The position numbers and the translations under genes are program-made. A stretch of 64,000 bases of DNA from positions 1-64,000 of the forward strand of contig NZ_JACJVC010000013.1 in the NCBI RefSeq assembly GCF_023369555.1, written 5' to 3'. This stretch comes from Actinomyces sp. AC-20-1 (GTDB taxonomy: Bacteria > Actinomycetota > Actinomycetes > Actinomycetales > Actinomycetaceae). Numbering within the stretch: the stretch's first letter is position 1; each line of letters begins with the position of its first letter. The notes beneath the pieces were generated by a model. The model worked only from the letters and a program-made list of their open reading frames with translations, was not told where the DNA came from and made no database searches. Below, in pieces: positions 8,291-15,877 of the stretch.

Positions 8291-9034
8291 TCAGGCGCTC
8301 ACGCGCAGGTAGACGGCACCGGAGCGCACCGCCATGTAGCTGACGCCGACGGACTCCGACTCGGCCGAGATCATCATGCCGTCGCCGGCGTAGATCGCCA
8401 CGTGGCCGGACCACCACATGATGTCCCCGGGCTGGGCCTCAGAGGCGGAGACCACGGTCGCGCCGGACATCGAGCGGATCGAGGCCGAGGAGTGCGGGAC
8501 GGACACGCCCATCTGCCCGTAGACGTAGGACACGAGCCCGGAGCAGTCGAAGGCGTAGGGGCCCGCCGCGCCCCACACGTAGGGGGAGCCGACGAAGCCC
8601 ATGGCGAGGTCGGTGACGTTCTGCCCCAGGGCGGCCCGCGCCGCAGCGGCGGCCTCAGCAGCAGCGGCCTCGGCGGCAGCGATCTCGGCCGCCTCGCGGG
8701 CAGCGGCCTCCTCGGCGGTCTCGACCTGGACGGAGGCGGCCTCGACGACGTCGACGGCGGCGGCCTGGGCCGAGCCCGCGCCCACGGTGATCGCGGCGTT
8801 GGTGGTGGCGAGGGCCCCCGCCTGGGCGGCGGGGCCGACCCTGAGGGTGCCCGCGGAGGCGGCGAGGGCCTGGTTCTCGTCACTGTCCGCGCTCGCGCTG
8901 GAGGCGATCATCGTCAGGGCCAGGCCGGAGGTGGCGGCGACGGCGAGGCTGCGGCGCGCGGCCGGGCCTGCGCCCGTCAACGGCGTGATCGCGCGGGTCT
9001 GCGCGCGATGACGCGCTTTGGTGCTGGTGGTCAT
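8291..9034 (-). CDS. Secreted NlpC/P60 cell-wall peptidase, paralog 3
   Basis: The 247-residue protein has the same plan: basic N-terminus, signal segment (LAVAATSGLALTMIASSASA), a long Ala/Glu helical stretch (roughly 95-136) that may form a coiled coil, then NlpC/P60. Cys164 (FDCSG) and His211 (GHVAIYAG) are present, and the third position is Ser223 as in paralog 2. It is the most diverged copy in the linker. The start at 9034 (MTTSTKARHR) follows GGAGAA; a frame extending to 9235 runs through the riboswitch and is not coding. The role is presumably peptidoglycan remodelling coordinated by c-di-AMP. Confidence 0.88.
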   Translation of the reverse strand: MTTSTKARHRAQTRAITPLTGAGPAARRSLAVAATSGLALTMIASSASADSDENQALAASAGTLRVGPAAQAGALATTNAAITVGAGSAQAAAVDVVEAASVQVETAEEAAAREAAEIAAAEAAAAEAAAAARAALGQNVTDLAMGFVGSPYVWGAAGPYAFDCSGLVSYVYGQMGVSVPHSSASIRSMSGATVVSASEAQPGDIMWWSGHVAIYAGDGMMISAESESVGVSYMAVRSGAVYLRVSA

Positions 9035-9050
9035 GGTGTTCTCCTGGAGA

Positions 9051-9210
9051 GCCGACGGGGTGAGCTGTCGGGTTCGGGCTGGAGACGCCCGGCCCACCGA
9101 AGTGGGCTTCACCCCAAGGCCCTGGCGGCGCGTGCCGCCCTGACCAGGATTGGTTCCCCCGGACCTGCCGGTTGCTGGTCTGCTACGCGCCCCGGGGCCC
9201 CGGCAGGTTT
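9051..9210 (-). ncRNA. c-di-AMP riboswitch (ydaO-yuaA class), copy 3
   Basis: Blocks CGGGGGAACCAATC, TTGGGGTGAAGC, GCCCACTTCGGTGGGC and CCGAACCCGACAGC are all present. The 5' hairpin is longer here (CCTGCCGG pairing with CCGGCAGG). The element ends 16 nt before the ATG at 9034. Confidence 0.9.
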
Positions 9211-9256
9211 TGGCTCCGCCCCTCACACGGCGCACCCACTGGCGTGCGCGGGCTAG

Positions 9257-9315
9257 ACGCTAGCGGCCCCGGCCGTGGATCCCGAGCCCCCGCCAACGTG
9301 AGATGCGTCCTCACG
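9257..9315 (-). promoter_or_regulatory. -10 element and inverted repeat upstream of riboswitch 3
   Basis: TAGCGT at 9257-9262 sits 47 nt upstream of the riboswitch, the same spacing as for copies 1 and 2. No clear -35 is seen. An inverted repeat CGTGAG-N7-CTCACG at 9297-9315 resembles half-sites near copy 2. The rest of the 9316-9446 gap shows nothing I can name. Confidence 0.45.
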
Positions 9316-9446
9316 CCGCACGGGAGGATCACAGCATCTGCGAGGAGAACCGGCCTTCCTCCGGGATCCTGGGGAGAGACCGGCCACCGGTATGACCTAC
9401 GTCTGACACAGGCGGCACACGGATTGCGCGCTCAGCGCACAAGACG

Positions 9447-10118
9447 TCAGCGCACGAGGAACAGGTGCCGGGCGACGTCGTTGGGCAGGACGACGGGGTC
9501 CTCGGCGTCGGAGACAATGCGCACGCCGCCGCTCACCCGCCGCAGCCGCACCCGGGCGCCCTGGACGATGCCGGCGTCGATGAGCTCGGCGATGAGCCCG
9601 GCGTCCGCCTGGATGGGCTCGCCGATGCGACGCACGCGGCCCTCAGCCTCGCCCTCGCGCACGGCGCGGTCCGCTGACAGGTCCTCGGCGGCCGGGCGCG
9701 GGTGGCCGACGGCGCGCGCCGGCACGGGGTTGCCGAAGGGGTCGGTGGTGACGTCCTCGAGGATCGCGGTGAGCCGGTCCTCGACCTGCTCGCTCATGAC
9801 GTGCTCCCAGCGGCAGGCCTCCTCGTGGATGAGGCGCGGGTCCAGCCCGATGACGTCCAGCAGCAGCCTTTCGGCAAGGCGGTGCTTTCGGATCACCTCG
9901 GTGGCCACGCGCCGGCCCTCGTCGGTCAGCTCGAGGGAGCGGTCCTCAGCGACCCGGATGAGCCCGTCGCGCTCCATGCGCCCCACCGTCTGGGAGACCG
10001 TCGGGCCGGAGTGCCCCAGGCGCTCGACAATGCGCGCGCGCAGCGGAAGAACGCCGTCCTCCTCCAGCTCGTAGACCGTCTTGAGGTACATCTCGGTGGT
10101 GTCGATGAGCTCGCTCAT
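9447..10118 (-). CDS. dtxR: DtxR/IdeR-family iron-dependent transcriptional regulator
   Basis: The 223-residue protein is a full-length DtxR. It has an N-terminal winged helix (LPLRARIVERLGHSGPTVSQ), a dimerisation and metal-binding domain, and a C-terminal SH3-like domain (about 150-223). All metal ligands known from Corynebacterium DtxR are at identical numbers: Met10, His79, Glu83, His98, Cys102, Glu105, His106. When loaded with Fe(II) such proteins repress iron-uptake genes through 19-bp boxes; one such box is at 33351-33369 in this window. GAGGAGG precedes the ATG at 10118. It follows the MFS gene on the same strand, separated by a hairpin. Confidence 0.95.
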   Translation of the reverse strand: MSELIDTTEMYLKTVYELEEDGVLPLRARIVERLGHSGPTVSQTVGRMERDGLIRVAEDRSLELTDEGRRVATEVIRKHRLAERLLLDVIGLDPRLIHEEACRWEHVMSEQVEDRLTAILEDVTTDPFGNPVPARAVGHPRPAAEDLSADRAVREGEAEGRVRRIGEPIQADAGLIAELIDAGIVQGARVRLRRVSGGVRIVSDAEDPVVLPNDVARHLFLVR

Positions 10119-10141
10119 AGTCGGGTCCTCCTCGGGGCTGC

Positions 10142-10178
10142 GGCCCGCGCCGTCCCGGGTGCGGACGGCGGGCGGGCC
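10142..10178 (-). terminator. Hairpin between MFS transporter and dtxR
   Basis: Two 7-bp stem segments with a 2-nt bulge (GGCCCGC and GCCGTCC pairing to the GGACGGC and GCGGGCC parts of the right arm) and a short loop fit a terminator for the MFS gene. It ends only 24 nt before dtxR, so read-through or attenuation is possible. Confidence 0.5.
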
Positions 10179-10216
10179 TTGGGGGCTTCAACCGCTCCCG
10201 GCAGGATATCGGCCGG

Positions 10217-11620
10217 TCAGGACACGGTCCCGGGACGGGCGTCGTCGCCGTCGTCCCCACCGCCGCCCGACCGGGGCGCGGACCCCTCAGCGGCCCCCTC
10301 CTCGGCCGGGAGCCCCGCGCCCGCCGCGCCCACCCGCCCGGCCTCCAGGGCCCGCTCGCGCGGCCCCACGGTGGACAGGAAGGGGCGCGAGGAGGAGTAG
10401 GCGAGCCCGACCTGCCAGTGCCTGCCGGCCCACAGCCCCGCCAGGACGGAGACGACGACGGCGGCCGCCCCGCCCACGGCGATCGCGCTCCTGGGCCCCC
10501 ACTGGTCCGAGACCCAGCCGATGAGCGGCGAGCCGATCGGGGTGGTCCCCAGGAAGAAGAGCATGTAGATGCTCATCACGCGCCCCCGCATCGAGGGCTC
10601 CGTGGAGAGCTGGACGGTCTGGTTGGCGCTGGTGAGGACCGTGAGCACGCACAGGCCCACGGGGATGGTGGACAGGGCGAAGAGCGGGTAGGTGGGTGCG
10701 GCCGCCATGAGGAGGGTGAAGACGCCCAGGAGGAAGGAGGCGACCACGAGCGTGCGCACCCGCGGCGCCCTGCGGCGCGCGGCCCACAGGGCGCCGCCGA
10801 GGGAGCCGACGGCGAAGACGGAGGAGACGTTGCCGTAGGCGTCGGACTCGAGGTCGAAGGCGCTGCGCACCATGGCCGCCATCGTCACCTGGTAGTTGAG
10901 GGTGAGCATCGAGACGACGGAGATGACGACGATGATGACGACGATGTCGCTGCGCGAGCGCACGTAGGCCAGCCCCTCGCGCAGCTGCCCCTTGGCGCGT
11001 GCGACGCGGGGCACGTCGTAGAGCTCGGACACCCGCATGAGCAGCAGGACGGCGGCGGGCACGAGGAAGCTCGCGGCGTTGAGGATGAAGACCCAGCCGG
11101 GCCCCACCCAGGCGATGGCGACGCCGCTGGCCGCCGGCCCGAGCAGACGGGCCGCGTTGAAGGAGGCGGAGTTGAGCCCGACGGCGTTGGACAGGTGGCT
11201 CGGGGGCACCATCCGGGAGACGAAGACCTGGCGGGCCGGGGCGTCGTAGGCGGCCCCAAGACCGGACAGGAGGGCGGCGAGGTAGACGTGCCAGAGCTCG
11301 GCGTGGCCGAGGACGACGTCGATCCCGAGCAGCAGGGAGACCACGCCCATGAAGGTCTGGGTGGCGATGAGGAAGCGGCGCTGGTCGACGCGGTCCGCGA
11401 TGAGGCCGGCGTGGACCGAGAAGAGCATGGCGGGCAGGAACTGCAGCGCCGTCGTCGCGCCGGTGGCGGAGGCGGAGTCGTCGGTGAGCACGCGCAGCAC
11501 CAGCCAGTCCTGGGCGACGCGCTGCATCCAGGTGCCCGTGTTGGCGACGAGGGCCGCGAGGAACCAGATCCGGTAGTTGTGGAACCTCAGGGAGTCGAAG
11601 GTGCTGGACGGCGTGGACAC
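10217..11620 (-). CDS. MFS exporter (EntS/MFS_3 type)
   Basis: The 467-residue protein has about 12 hydrophobic segments from IWFLAALVANTGTWMQRVAQ to AIAVGGAAAVVVSVLAGLWAG. It also has loop motifs of the MFS group that includes EntS-like exporters: GTWMQRVAQDWLVL, the DRVDQRR loop and APARQVFVSRMVPPSHLSNA. The tail (about 410-467) is low-complexity Glu/Gly-rich. Substrate unknown; related proteins export drugs or siderophores. The GTG start at 11620 (VSTPSSTFDSLR) was preferred over an ATG at 11683 because the extra segment covers an operator-like inverted repeat. Initiation is the least certain point. Confidence 0.8.
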   Translation of the reverse strand: MSTPSSTFDSLRFHNYRIWFLAALVANTGTWMQRVAQDWLVLRVLTDDSASATGATTALQFLPAMLFSVHAGLIADRVDQRRFLIATQTFMGVVSLLLGIDVVLGHAELWHVYLAALLSGLGAAYDAPARQVFVSRMVPPSHLSNAVGLNSASFNAARLLGPAASGVAIAWVGPGWVFILNAASFLVPAAVLLLMRVSELYDVPRVARAKGQLREGLAYVRSRSDIVVIIVVISVVSMLTLNYQVTMAAMVRSAFDLESDAYGNVSSVFAVGSLGGALWAARRRAPRVRTLVVASFLLGVFTLLMAAAPTYPLFALSTIPVGLCVLTVLTSANQTVQLSTEPSMRGRVMSIYMLFFLGTTPIGSPLIGWVSDQWGPRSAIAVGGAAAVVVSVLAGLWAGRHWQVGLAYSSSRPFLSTVGPRERALEAGRVGAAGAGLPAEEGAAEGSAPRSGGGGDDGDDARPGTVS

Positions 11621-11671
11621 GGGTGACGGATGCCTCTGGTTGCGTGCGGGTCGGTGGGTCGGTGCGGCGTG

Positions 11672-11700
11672 ACCGCCCGGCAAACGACCGTCCGGGCGGT
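11672..11700. promoter_or_regulatory. Operator-like inverted repeat upstream of the MFS gene
   Basis: ACCGCCCGG at 11672-11680 and CCGGGCGGT at 11692-11700 are perfect inverse copies 11 bp apart, about 50 bp upstream of the chosen GTG. The layout suits a TetR-type or similar repressor of an efflux gene; the regulator is not adjacent. Confidence 0.4.
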
Positions 11701-11723
11701 TGTGATGATCCTACGCCCGACGA

Positions 11724-11756
11724 CGAGGCGGCGGCCCGGTGGGGGCCGCCGCCTCG
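11724..11756 (-). terminator. Terminator of the NCS2 permease gene
   Basis: A perfect 13-bp stem (GAGGCGGCGGCCC with its complement) has a 5-nt loop and lies 55 nt past the stop codon at 11810. Confidence 0.7.
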
Positions 11757-11809
11757 CGCTCATGAGCGGGACGTGCGTGGCGGCCGCGACGGGGCCGCCT
11801 GCGCGGGCG

Positions 11810-13258
11810 TCAGCCGACGCCGAGGATCGCCTTGATCGGCTCGAGCGTGAAGTACACGACGAACAGGATCGAGGTGAGCCACATGAGCGGGTGGACCTCC
11901 TTGGCCTTGCCGCGCGCGAGCTGCACGACGAGGAAGGCGATGAAGCCCGCGCCGATGCCGTTCGTGATCGAGTAGGAGAAGGGCATCATGATGATCGTGA
12001 TGAAGGCCGGCAGGGCGATCTCCGGGCGCTTCCAGTCGATCTCCGTCACCTGCATCATCATGAGGAAGCCGACGATGACCAGGGCGGGGGTCGCCGCCTC
12101 GTAGGGCACCATCGTCACCAGCGGGGCCAGGAACATCGAGGCGAGGAAGAGCACGCCCGTGACCACGGCCGCCAGTCCCGTCCGAGCGCCCTCACCGACA
12201 CCGGAGGCGGACTCGACGTAGGAGGTGTTGGAGGACACGCCGCCGACACCACCGGCGACCGCGGACAGGGAGTCGATGACGAGGATCTCGCGCATGCGCG
12301 GCGGGTTGCCCTGCTCGTCCAGGAGCCCGGCCTCGGAGCCGACGGCGACCATCGTGCCCATCGTGTCGAAGAAGTCCGCGAGCATGAGGGAGAAGACGAG
12401 CAGGACGACGGAGACGATGCCGACCTTCTCGATGGAGCCCAGGATGTTGAACTGGAAGAAGGTGGAGAAGTCCGGCAGGGACACCGGCGAGCCGCTCAGG
12501 GCAGGCACCGACAGGGACCATCCGGTCGGGTTGTCCTCGGCGTTGTAGGCGCCCAGGTGCGCGATGGCCTCGATGACGACGGCGATGACGGTGGAGCACA
12601 GGATGCCGATGAGGATCGCGCCCTTCACCTGGCGCACGTAGAGCACCACGATGAGGAACAGGCCGAAGAGGAAGACGAGGACCGGCCAGCCCTGGAGGCT
12701 GCCGCCCAGGCCGAGCTCGAGCGGGGTGCCGCCGGGGCCGACGATCTTGGCGTTGATGAGGCCGATGAGGGCGATGAACAGGCCGATGCCGACGCTGATG
12801 GCCGTCTTGAGGTAGGCGGGGACGGCCTTGAAGACCGCCTCACGGAAGCCCGTGAGCACCAGGACGAGGATGATGACGCCCTCGATGACGATGAGGCCCA
12901 TGGCGTCGGCGTAGGTCATGCCGTTCATGCCGACGAGCGTGTAGGCGACCATGGCGTTGATGCCCAGGCCGGCCGCCATGCCCATCGGGAAGTTGGCGAC
13001 CAGGCCCATGAGGATCGTCATGACGCCGGCGACGGCGGCGGTGCCGGAGGCGATCGCCGTCGGGGAGACGTCGCTCGTCGCCGACAGGATGAGCGGGTTG
13101 AGCACGAGGATGTACGCCATCGCGAAGAACGTGACGAAGCCGCCACGGACCTCACGGGCGACGGTGGAGCCGCGCTCGGTGATGTGGAAGAAACGGTCGA
13201 GGGCGCTGGTGGGTGCCTGCGCGCTCTGGGAGCTGGGGGACGTGGTTGTTGCACTCAC
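11810..13258 (-). CDS. NCS2/AzgA-type purine (guanine/hypoxanthine) permease
   Basis: The 482-residue membrane protein has about 12-14 hydrophobic segments and AzgA-branch signatures: FFAMAYILVLNPLIL near the N-terminus, NFPMGMAAGLGINAMVAYT, ADFFDTMGTMVAVG and SNTSYVESASGVGEGARTGLAAVVTG. Known members of this branch import adenine, guanine or hypoxanthine by proton symport. The GTG start at 13258 has GAGGAA 11 nt upstream. The C-terminus is intact and followed by a terminator. Substrate preference cannot be told from sequence alone. Confidence 0.9.
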   Translation of the reverse strand: MSATTTSPSSQSAQAPTSALDRFFHITERGSTVAREVRGGFVTFFAMAYILVLNPLILSATSDVSPTAIASGTAAVAGVMTILMGLVANFPMGMAAGLGINAMVAYTLVGMNGMTYADAMGLIVIEGVIILVLVLTGFREAVFKAVPAYLKTAISVGIGLFIALIGLINAKIVGPGGTPLELGLGGSLQGWPVLVFLFGLFLIVVLYVRQVKGAILIGILCSTVIAVVIEAIAHLGAYNAEDNPTGWSLSVPALSGSPVSLPDFSTFFQFNILGSIEKVGIVSVVLLVFSLMLADFFDTMGTMVAVGSEAGLLDEQGNPPRMREILVIDSLSAVAGGVGGVSSNTSYVESASGVGEGARTGLAAVVTGVLFLASMFLAPLVTMVPYEAATPALVIVGFLMMMQVTEIDWKRPEIALPAFITIIMMPFSYSITNGIGAGFIAFLVVQLARGKAKEVHPLMWLTSILFVVYFTLEPIKAILGVG

Positions 13259-13275
13259 GCACCGGATTCTTCCTC

Positions 13276-13288
13276 AGGTGGCCCACCT
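13276..13288. promoter_or_regulatory. 13-nt perfect palindrome in the permease/dehydrogenase divergent region
   Basis: AGGTGG-C-CCACCT lies in the 83-bp gap between two divergent genes, just upstream of the permease ribosome site. It is a possible operator, but could also be chance in such GC-rich DNA. Confidence 0.25.
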
Positions 13289-13341
13289 CCCGCGCCGGGA
13301 TGCTCGTCACACCGGCGGGCGCCCCGTGCGAGGCTGGGCCC

Positions 13342-14319
13342 ATGAAGATCCTGCTGTCCGACACCAGCCACCTCGACCCCGCCCCGCTGCGCCGGGCCGG
13401 GCACGACGTCGTCCTCTTCAACGAGTCCGAGCCCGTGCCGGTCGAGCACCGCGACGCCGAGGCGATGGTGCTGTGGGGAGGCGGCGGCAACGGGGACCCC
13501 ACGGTCCTGGCCCAGATGGCCGGGTACCTCACCCGCCTGCGCTGGATCCAGACCCTCGCCGCCGGCCCCGACGGCGTCCTCGCGGCCGGCTTCGACGAGT
13601 CGGTGGCCATCACCTCGGGCCGCCACTTCCACGACCTCACCGTGGCCGAGCACGCCGCGGCCCTCGCCCTGGCCTGCGTGCGCCGCCTCCCTCAGGTGGT
13701 GCGCGCGGCGGACCGGCGCGAGTGGCTCGCCGGCATCGGCGGCGCGCAGCCGCTCGACGACCCGCAGCGCCTGACCACCCTGCTGGGTGCGCGCGTGCTC
13801 GTGTGGGGCTTCGGGGCCATCGGGCAGGCGACGGCGAGGCTGCTCACGGCCTTCGGGGCCACGGTGCGCGGGGTGGCCCGCAGCGCGGGTGAGCGTGCGG
13901 GCCTCGAGGTGGTCGCGGTGGACGATGTCGAGTCGGTCCTGCCCGAGACCGACCTGCTCGTCATGGTGCTGCCCTCGACGCCGTCGACGGCGGGGGCGCT
14001 GTCGCGTGAGCGCCTGGCGCTCCTTCCCCGGCGGTCCGTGGTGGTCAATGTGGGCCGGGGCTCGACCGTGGACCAGGTGGCGCTGGAGGAGGCGCTGCGC
14101 GCGGGGGCGTTGAGCGCCGCCGGGCTGGACGTGACGGACCCCGAGCCGCTGCCGGCCGGGTCAGGGCTGTGGGACGCCCCGAACGTCGTCATCACCCCGC
14201 ACGCGGCCGGTGGGCGCCCGGTGGGCGCGGCGCAGCGCGTGCTGAGGAACGCGGCCCTGGTCGAGGCCACGCCCGTGGGCGAGCCGGTCACGGGCCTGGA
14301 GGCCCTCGTCCGGCGCTGA
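13342..14319 (+). CDS. D-isomer-specific 2-hydroxyacid dehydrogenase family protein
   Basis: The 325-residue protein has the NAD-binding Rossmann motif VWGFGAIGQATARLL near residues 153-167. The catalytic signatures of the family are the Arg in NVGRGSTVD, the Glu in DVTDPEPLP and the His in TPHAAG. Such enzymes interconvert 2-keto acids and D-2-hydroxyacids. The N-terminal substrate domain (KILLSDTSHLDPAPL) is short and diverged, so the substrate is unknown. The start at 13342 has GAGG 11 nt upstream; the longer open frame overlaps the permease and is rejected. Confidence 0.85.
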   Translation: MKILLSDTSHLDPAPLRRAGHDVVLFNESEPVPVEHRDAEAMVLWGGGGNGDPTVLAQMAGYLTRLRWIQTLAAGPDGVLAAGFDESVAITSGRHFHDLTVAEHAAALALACVRRLPQVVRAADRREWLAGIGGAQPLDDPQRLTTLLGARVLVWGFGAIGQATARLLTAFGATVRGVARSAGERAGLEVVAVDDVESVLPETDLLVMVLPSTPSTAGALSRERLALLPRRSVVVNVGRGSTVDQVALEEALRAGALSAAGLDVTDPEPLPAGSGLWDAPNVVITPHAAGGRPVGAAQRVLRNAALVEATPVGEPVTGLEALVRR

Positions 14320-14362
14320 GAGCAGTGCTGAGCGGGTCCCGTGCGCAGCCGGGGCGCCGGGC

Positions 14363-15808
14363 TCAGTCGCGGAAGGGCAGGACGGCCTCGAGCTCGGCGA
14401 GGGCCGCGGGGGCGGGCCTGCGCCCGGGAGCGGTGTCAGCCAGGGCCGCGGTGAGGGCGGCGGCGTGGCGGTCCTGTTCCGGGGTCCCGGCCGAGGGCTG
14501 GGAGGCGGGCCGGCCGGCGGGCTCGGCGGCCGCCTCGGCCTTGCGGCTGCGACGGCGGGCGGGACGTGCGGGCTCCGCGACCCCAGTGGCCCCGGTGGAC
14601 CCGGTGGGCTCGTCCTTCCTCGTGCGTCGGGCGGTCCGACGCCGGGGGGCGCGCGCAGCGGGCTCCGGCGCCTCAGTCCCGGCCGGCTCCGGGTCGGCAG
14701 GTGCCGGGGCCCCGGCCTCCCCCGCCTCAGTGTCCTGCGCCCCGGCCTCCGGGCCGGCGGGCTCCTGCCCGGACGGCGTCCCGACGCCCTCGACGGGCTG
14801 GGCGGGCGAGCCCGCCTCAGCGACCGCCTGCGCCTGGGGGACCCCGTCACGCAGCGACACGCCGTCGGTACCGATCGGCTCCATCGCCGCCTCGTCCAGG
14901 CGGGAGGGCGCCACCGGCCACTCCGGGCCCTGGTCCGGCAGGTCCGTCTCCGAGTGGGCGCCGCAGCCGTGGTCGAGGGAGACCACGCGGCCGTCGTCGG
15001 CCGCCCACTCGTTCGCGCACACGCCGAAGACCGCGCGCATCGGGCCCGCCATCGGCAGGAAGAAGCCGCAGGTCGAGCAGGTCGCGTGAGCCTTGCGCAC
15101 ACCATCAGCCTGCGGGCCGTGGTCGCCGTCGTACCAGCGCTGGGCGGCACGCTGGACGCCCTGCGGGCTCAGGACCCGGGCACGGCCGAAGTCGACGGCG
15201 TCGGTCCCCGCCAGCACCAGGCCGTCCGGGGTCGCGTCCCCCTCGCCGTCGGCCGTCGCCTCCCAGCCCGGCTCCAGGCGCTCGTCCGTCTCCCGGCGCG
15301 GCAGGCGGTCCGAGCGGCTGATGTCACCGGGCTGGAGCCGGTCCGCCCACGGCACCCACACCGGCGACAGGAGAGCCTCCTCGCCCGGCAGCAGCGCCAT
15401 CTCGCTCACCGTCGCCGTGCGCGAGCGCGGCACGCGGGTCAGCGTCACGGCCCAGCGCCAGCCCCGGTAGCCCGCGAGGTTGCACTCGAAGAGGTGGGTG
15501 ATGACCCGCTCCCCCTCGGGGCGGGCCGCCATGTGCTCGCCGACGCTCAAGGGCTCCGTGACCTGGGCCAGGCAGTCGCGGGCCAGCGCGATGGCGTCGT
15601 CAGAGGTCAGGGTCCTGTCCTTGCCCGCGGCGCTCGCCTGCGCGAGCGTGGGCATGGAGCCGGGCCGGGGCAGGTCGCGGGTCGCGGGGTCCTCAAGGGT
15701 TCCGGCCGTGCCGGGAGCCAGGGGCTCGACCACGTGCGCAGCGGTCGTGGCGCTCGCCGACGAGTCGGGGGACTCGAGTTCGGGCGTCGCGGTCATCACA
15801 TCAGTCAC
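14363..15808 (-). CDS. DUF3027 family protein with Cys/His metal-site motif
   Basis: The 481-residue protein belongs to the actinobacterial DUF3027 family. The conserved domain (about 50-300) includes ALARDCLAQVTEPLSVGEH, the segment AGYRGWRWAVTLTRV and a putative zinc site CSTCGFFLP, then GVCANEWAADDGRVV and HGCGAHSE. The C-terminal third is low-complexity (Ala, Pro, Glu, with the triplet-like TGSTGATG and basic RRRTARRTRK) and probably disordered. In other actinobacteria this family also sits near the helicase-associated and XPB genes, as here. The GTG start at 15808 was chosen because TACACT ends 6 nt upstream; an ATG at 15796 is the alternative. Function unknown; the basic tail suggests nucleic-acid contact (inference). 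Confidence 0.8.
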   Translation of the reverse strand: MTDVMTATPELESPDSSASATTAAHVVEPLAPGTAGTLEDPATRDLPRPGSMPTLAQASAAGKDRTLTSDDAIALARDCLAQVTEPLSVGEHMAARPEGERVITHLFECNLAGYRGWRWAVTLTRVPRSRTATVSEMALLPGEEALLSPVWVPWADRLQPGDISRSDRLPRRETDERLEPGWEATADGEGDATPDGLVLAGTDAVDFGRARVLSPQGVQRAAQRWYDGDHGPQADGVRKAHATCSTCGFFLPMAGPMRAVFGVCANEWAADDGRVVSLDHGCGAHSETDLPDQGPEWPVAPSRLDEAAMEPIGTDGVSLRDGVPQAQAVAEAGSPAQPVEGVGTPSGQEPAGPEAGAQDTEAGEAGAPAPADPEPAGTEAPEPAARAPRRRTARRTRKDEPTGSTGATGVAEPARPARRRSRKAEAAAEPAGRPASQPSAGTPEQDRHAAALTAALADTAPGRRPAPAALAELEAVLPFRD

Positions 15809-15814
15809 CCGGCC

Positions 15815-15820
15815 AGTGTA
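15815..15820 (-). promoter_or_regulatory. -10 hexamer TACACT, probable leaderless start for DUF3027
   Basis: TACACT is followed by 6 nt (GGCCGG) and the GTG at 15808. No ribosome site is seen. Confidence 0.45.
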
Positions 15821-15877
15821 GGGGGCGGCGCGCAGGCGGGCACCGACGGGTGCCCCGTGCCCGGCCCTCACCCCTCC

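Noticed and set aside
5823-8343. Plus-strand frames of 272 to 546 residues across the NlpC/P60 array
   Set aside because: They are antisense to the peptidase genes, riboswitches and terminators and show no family features.
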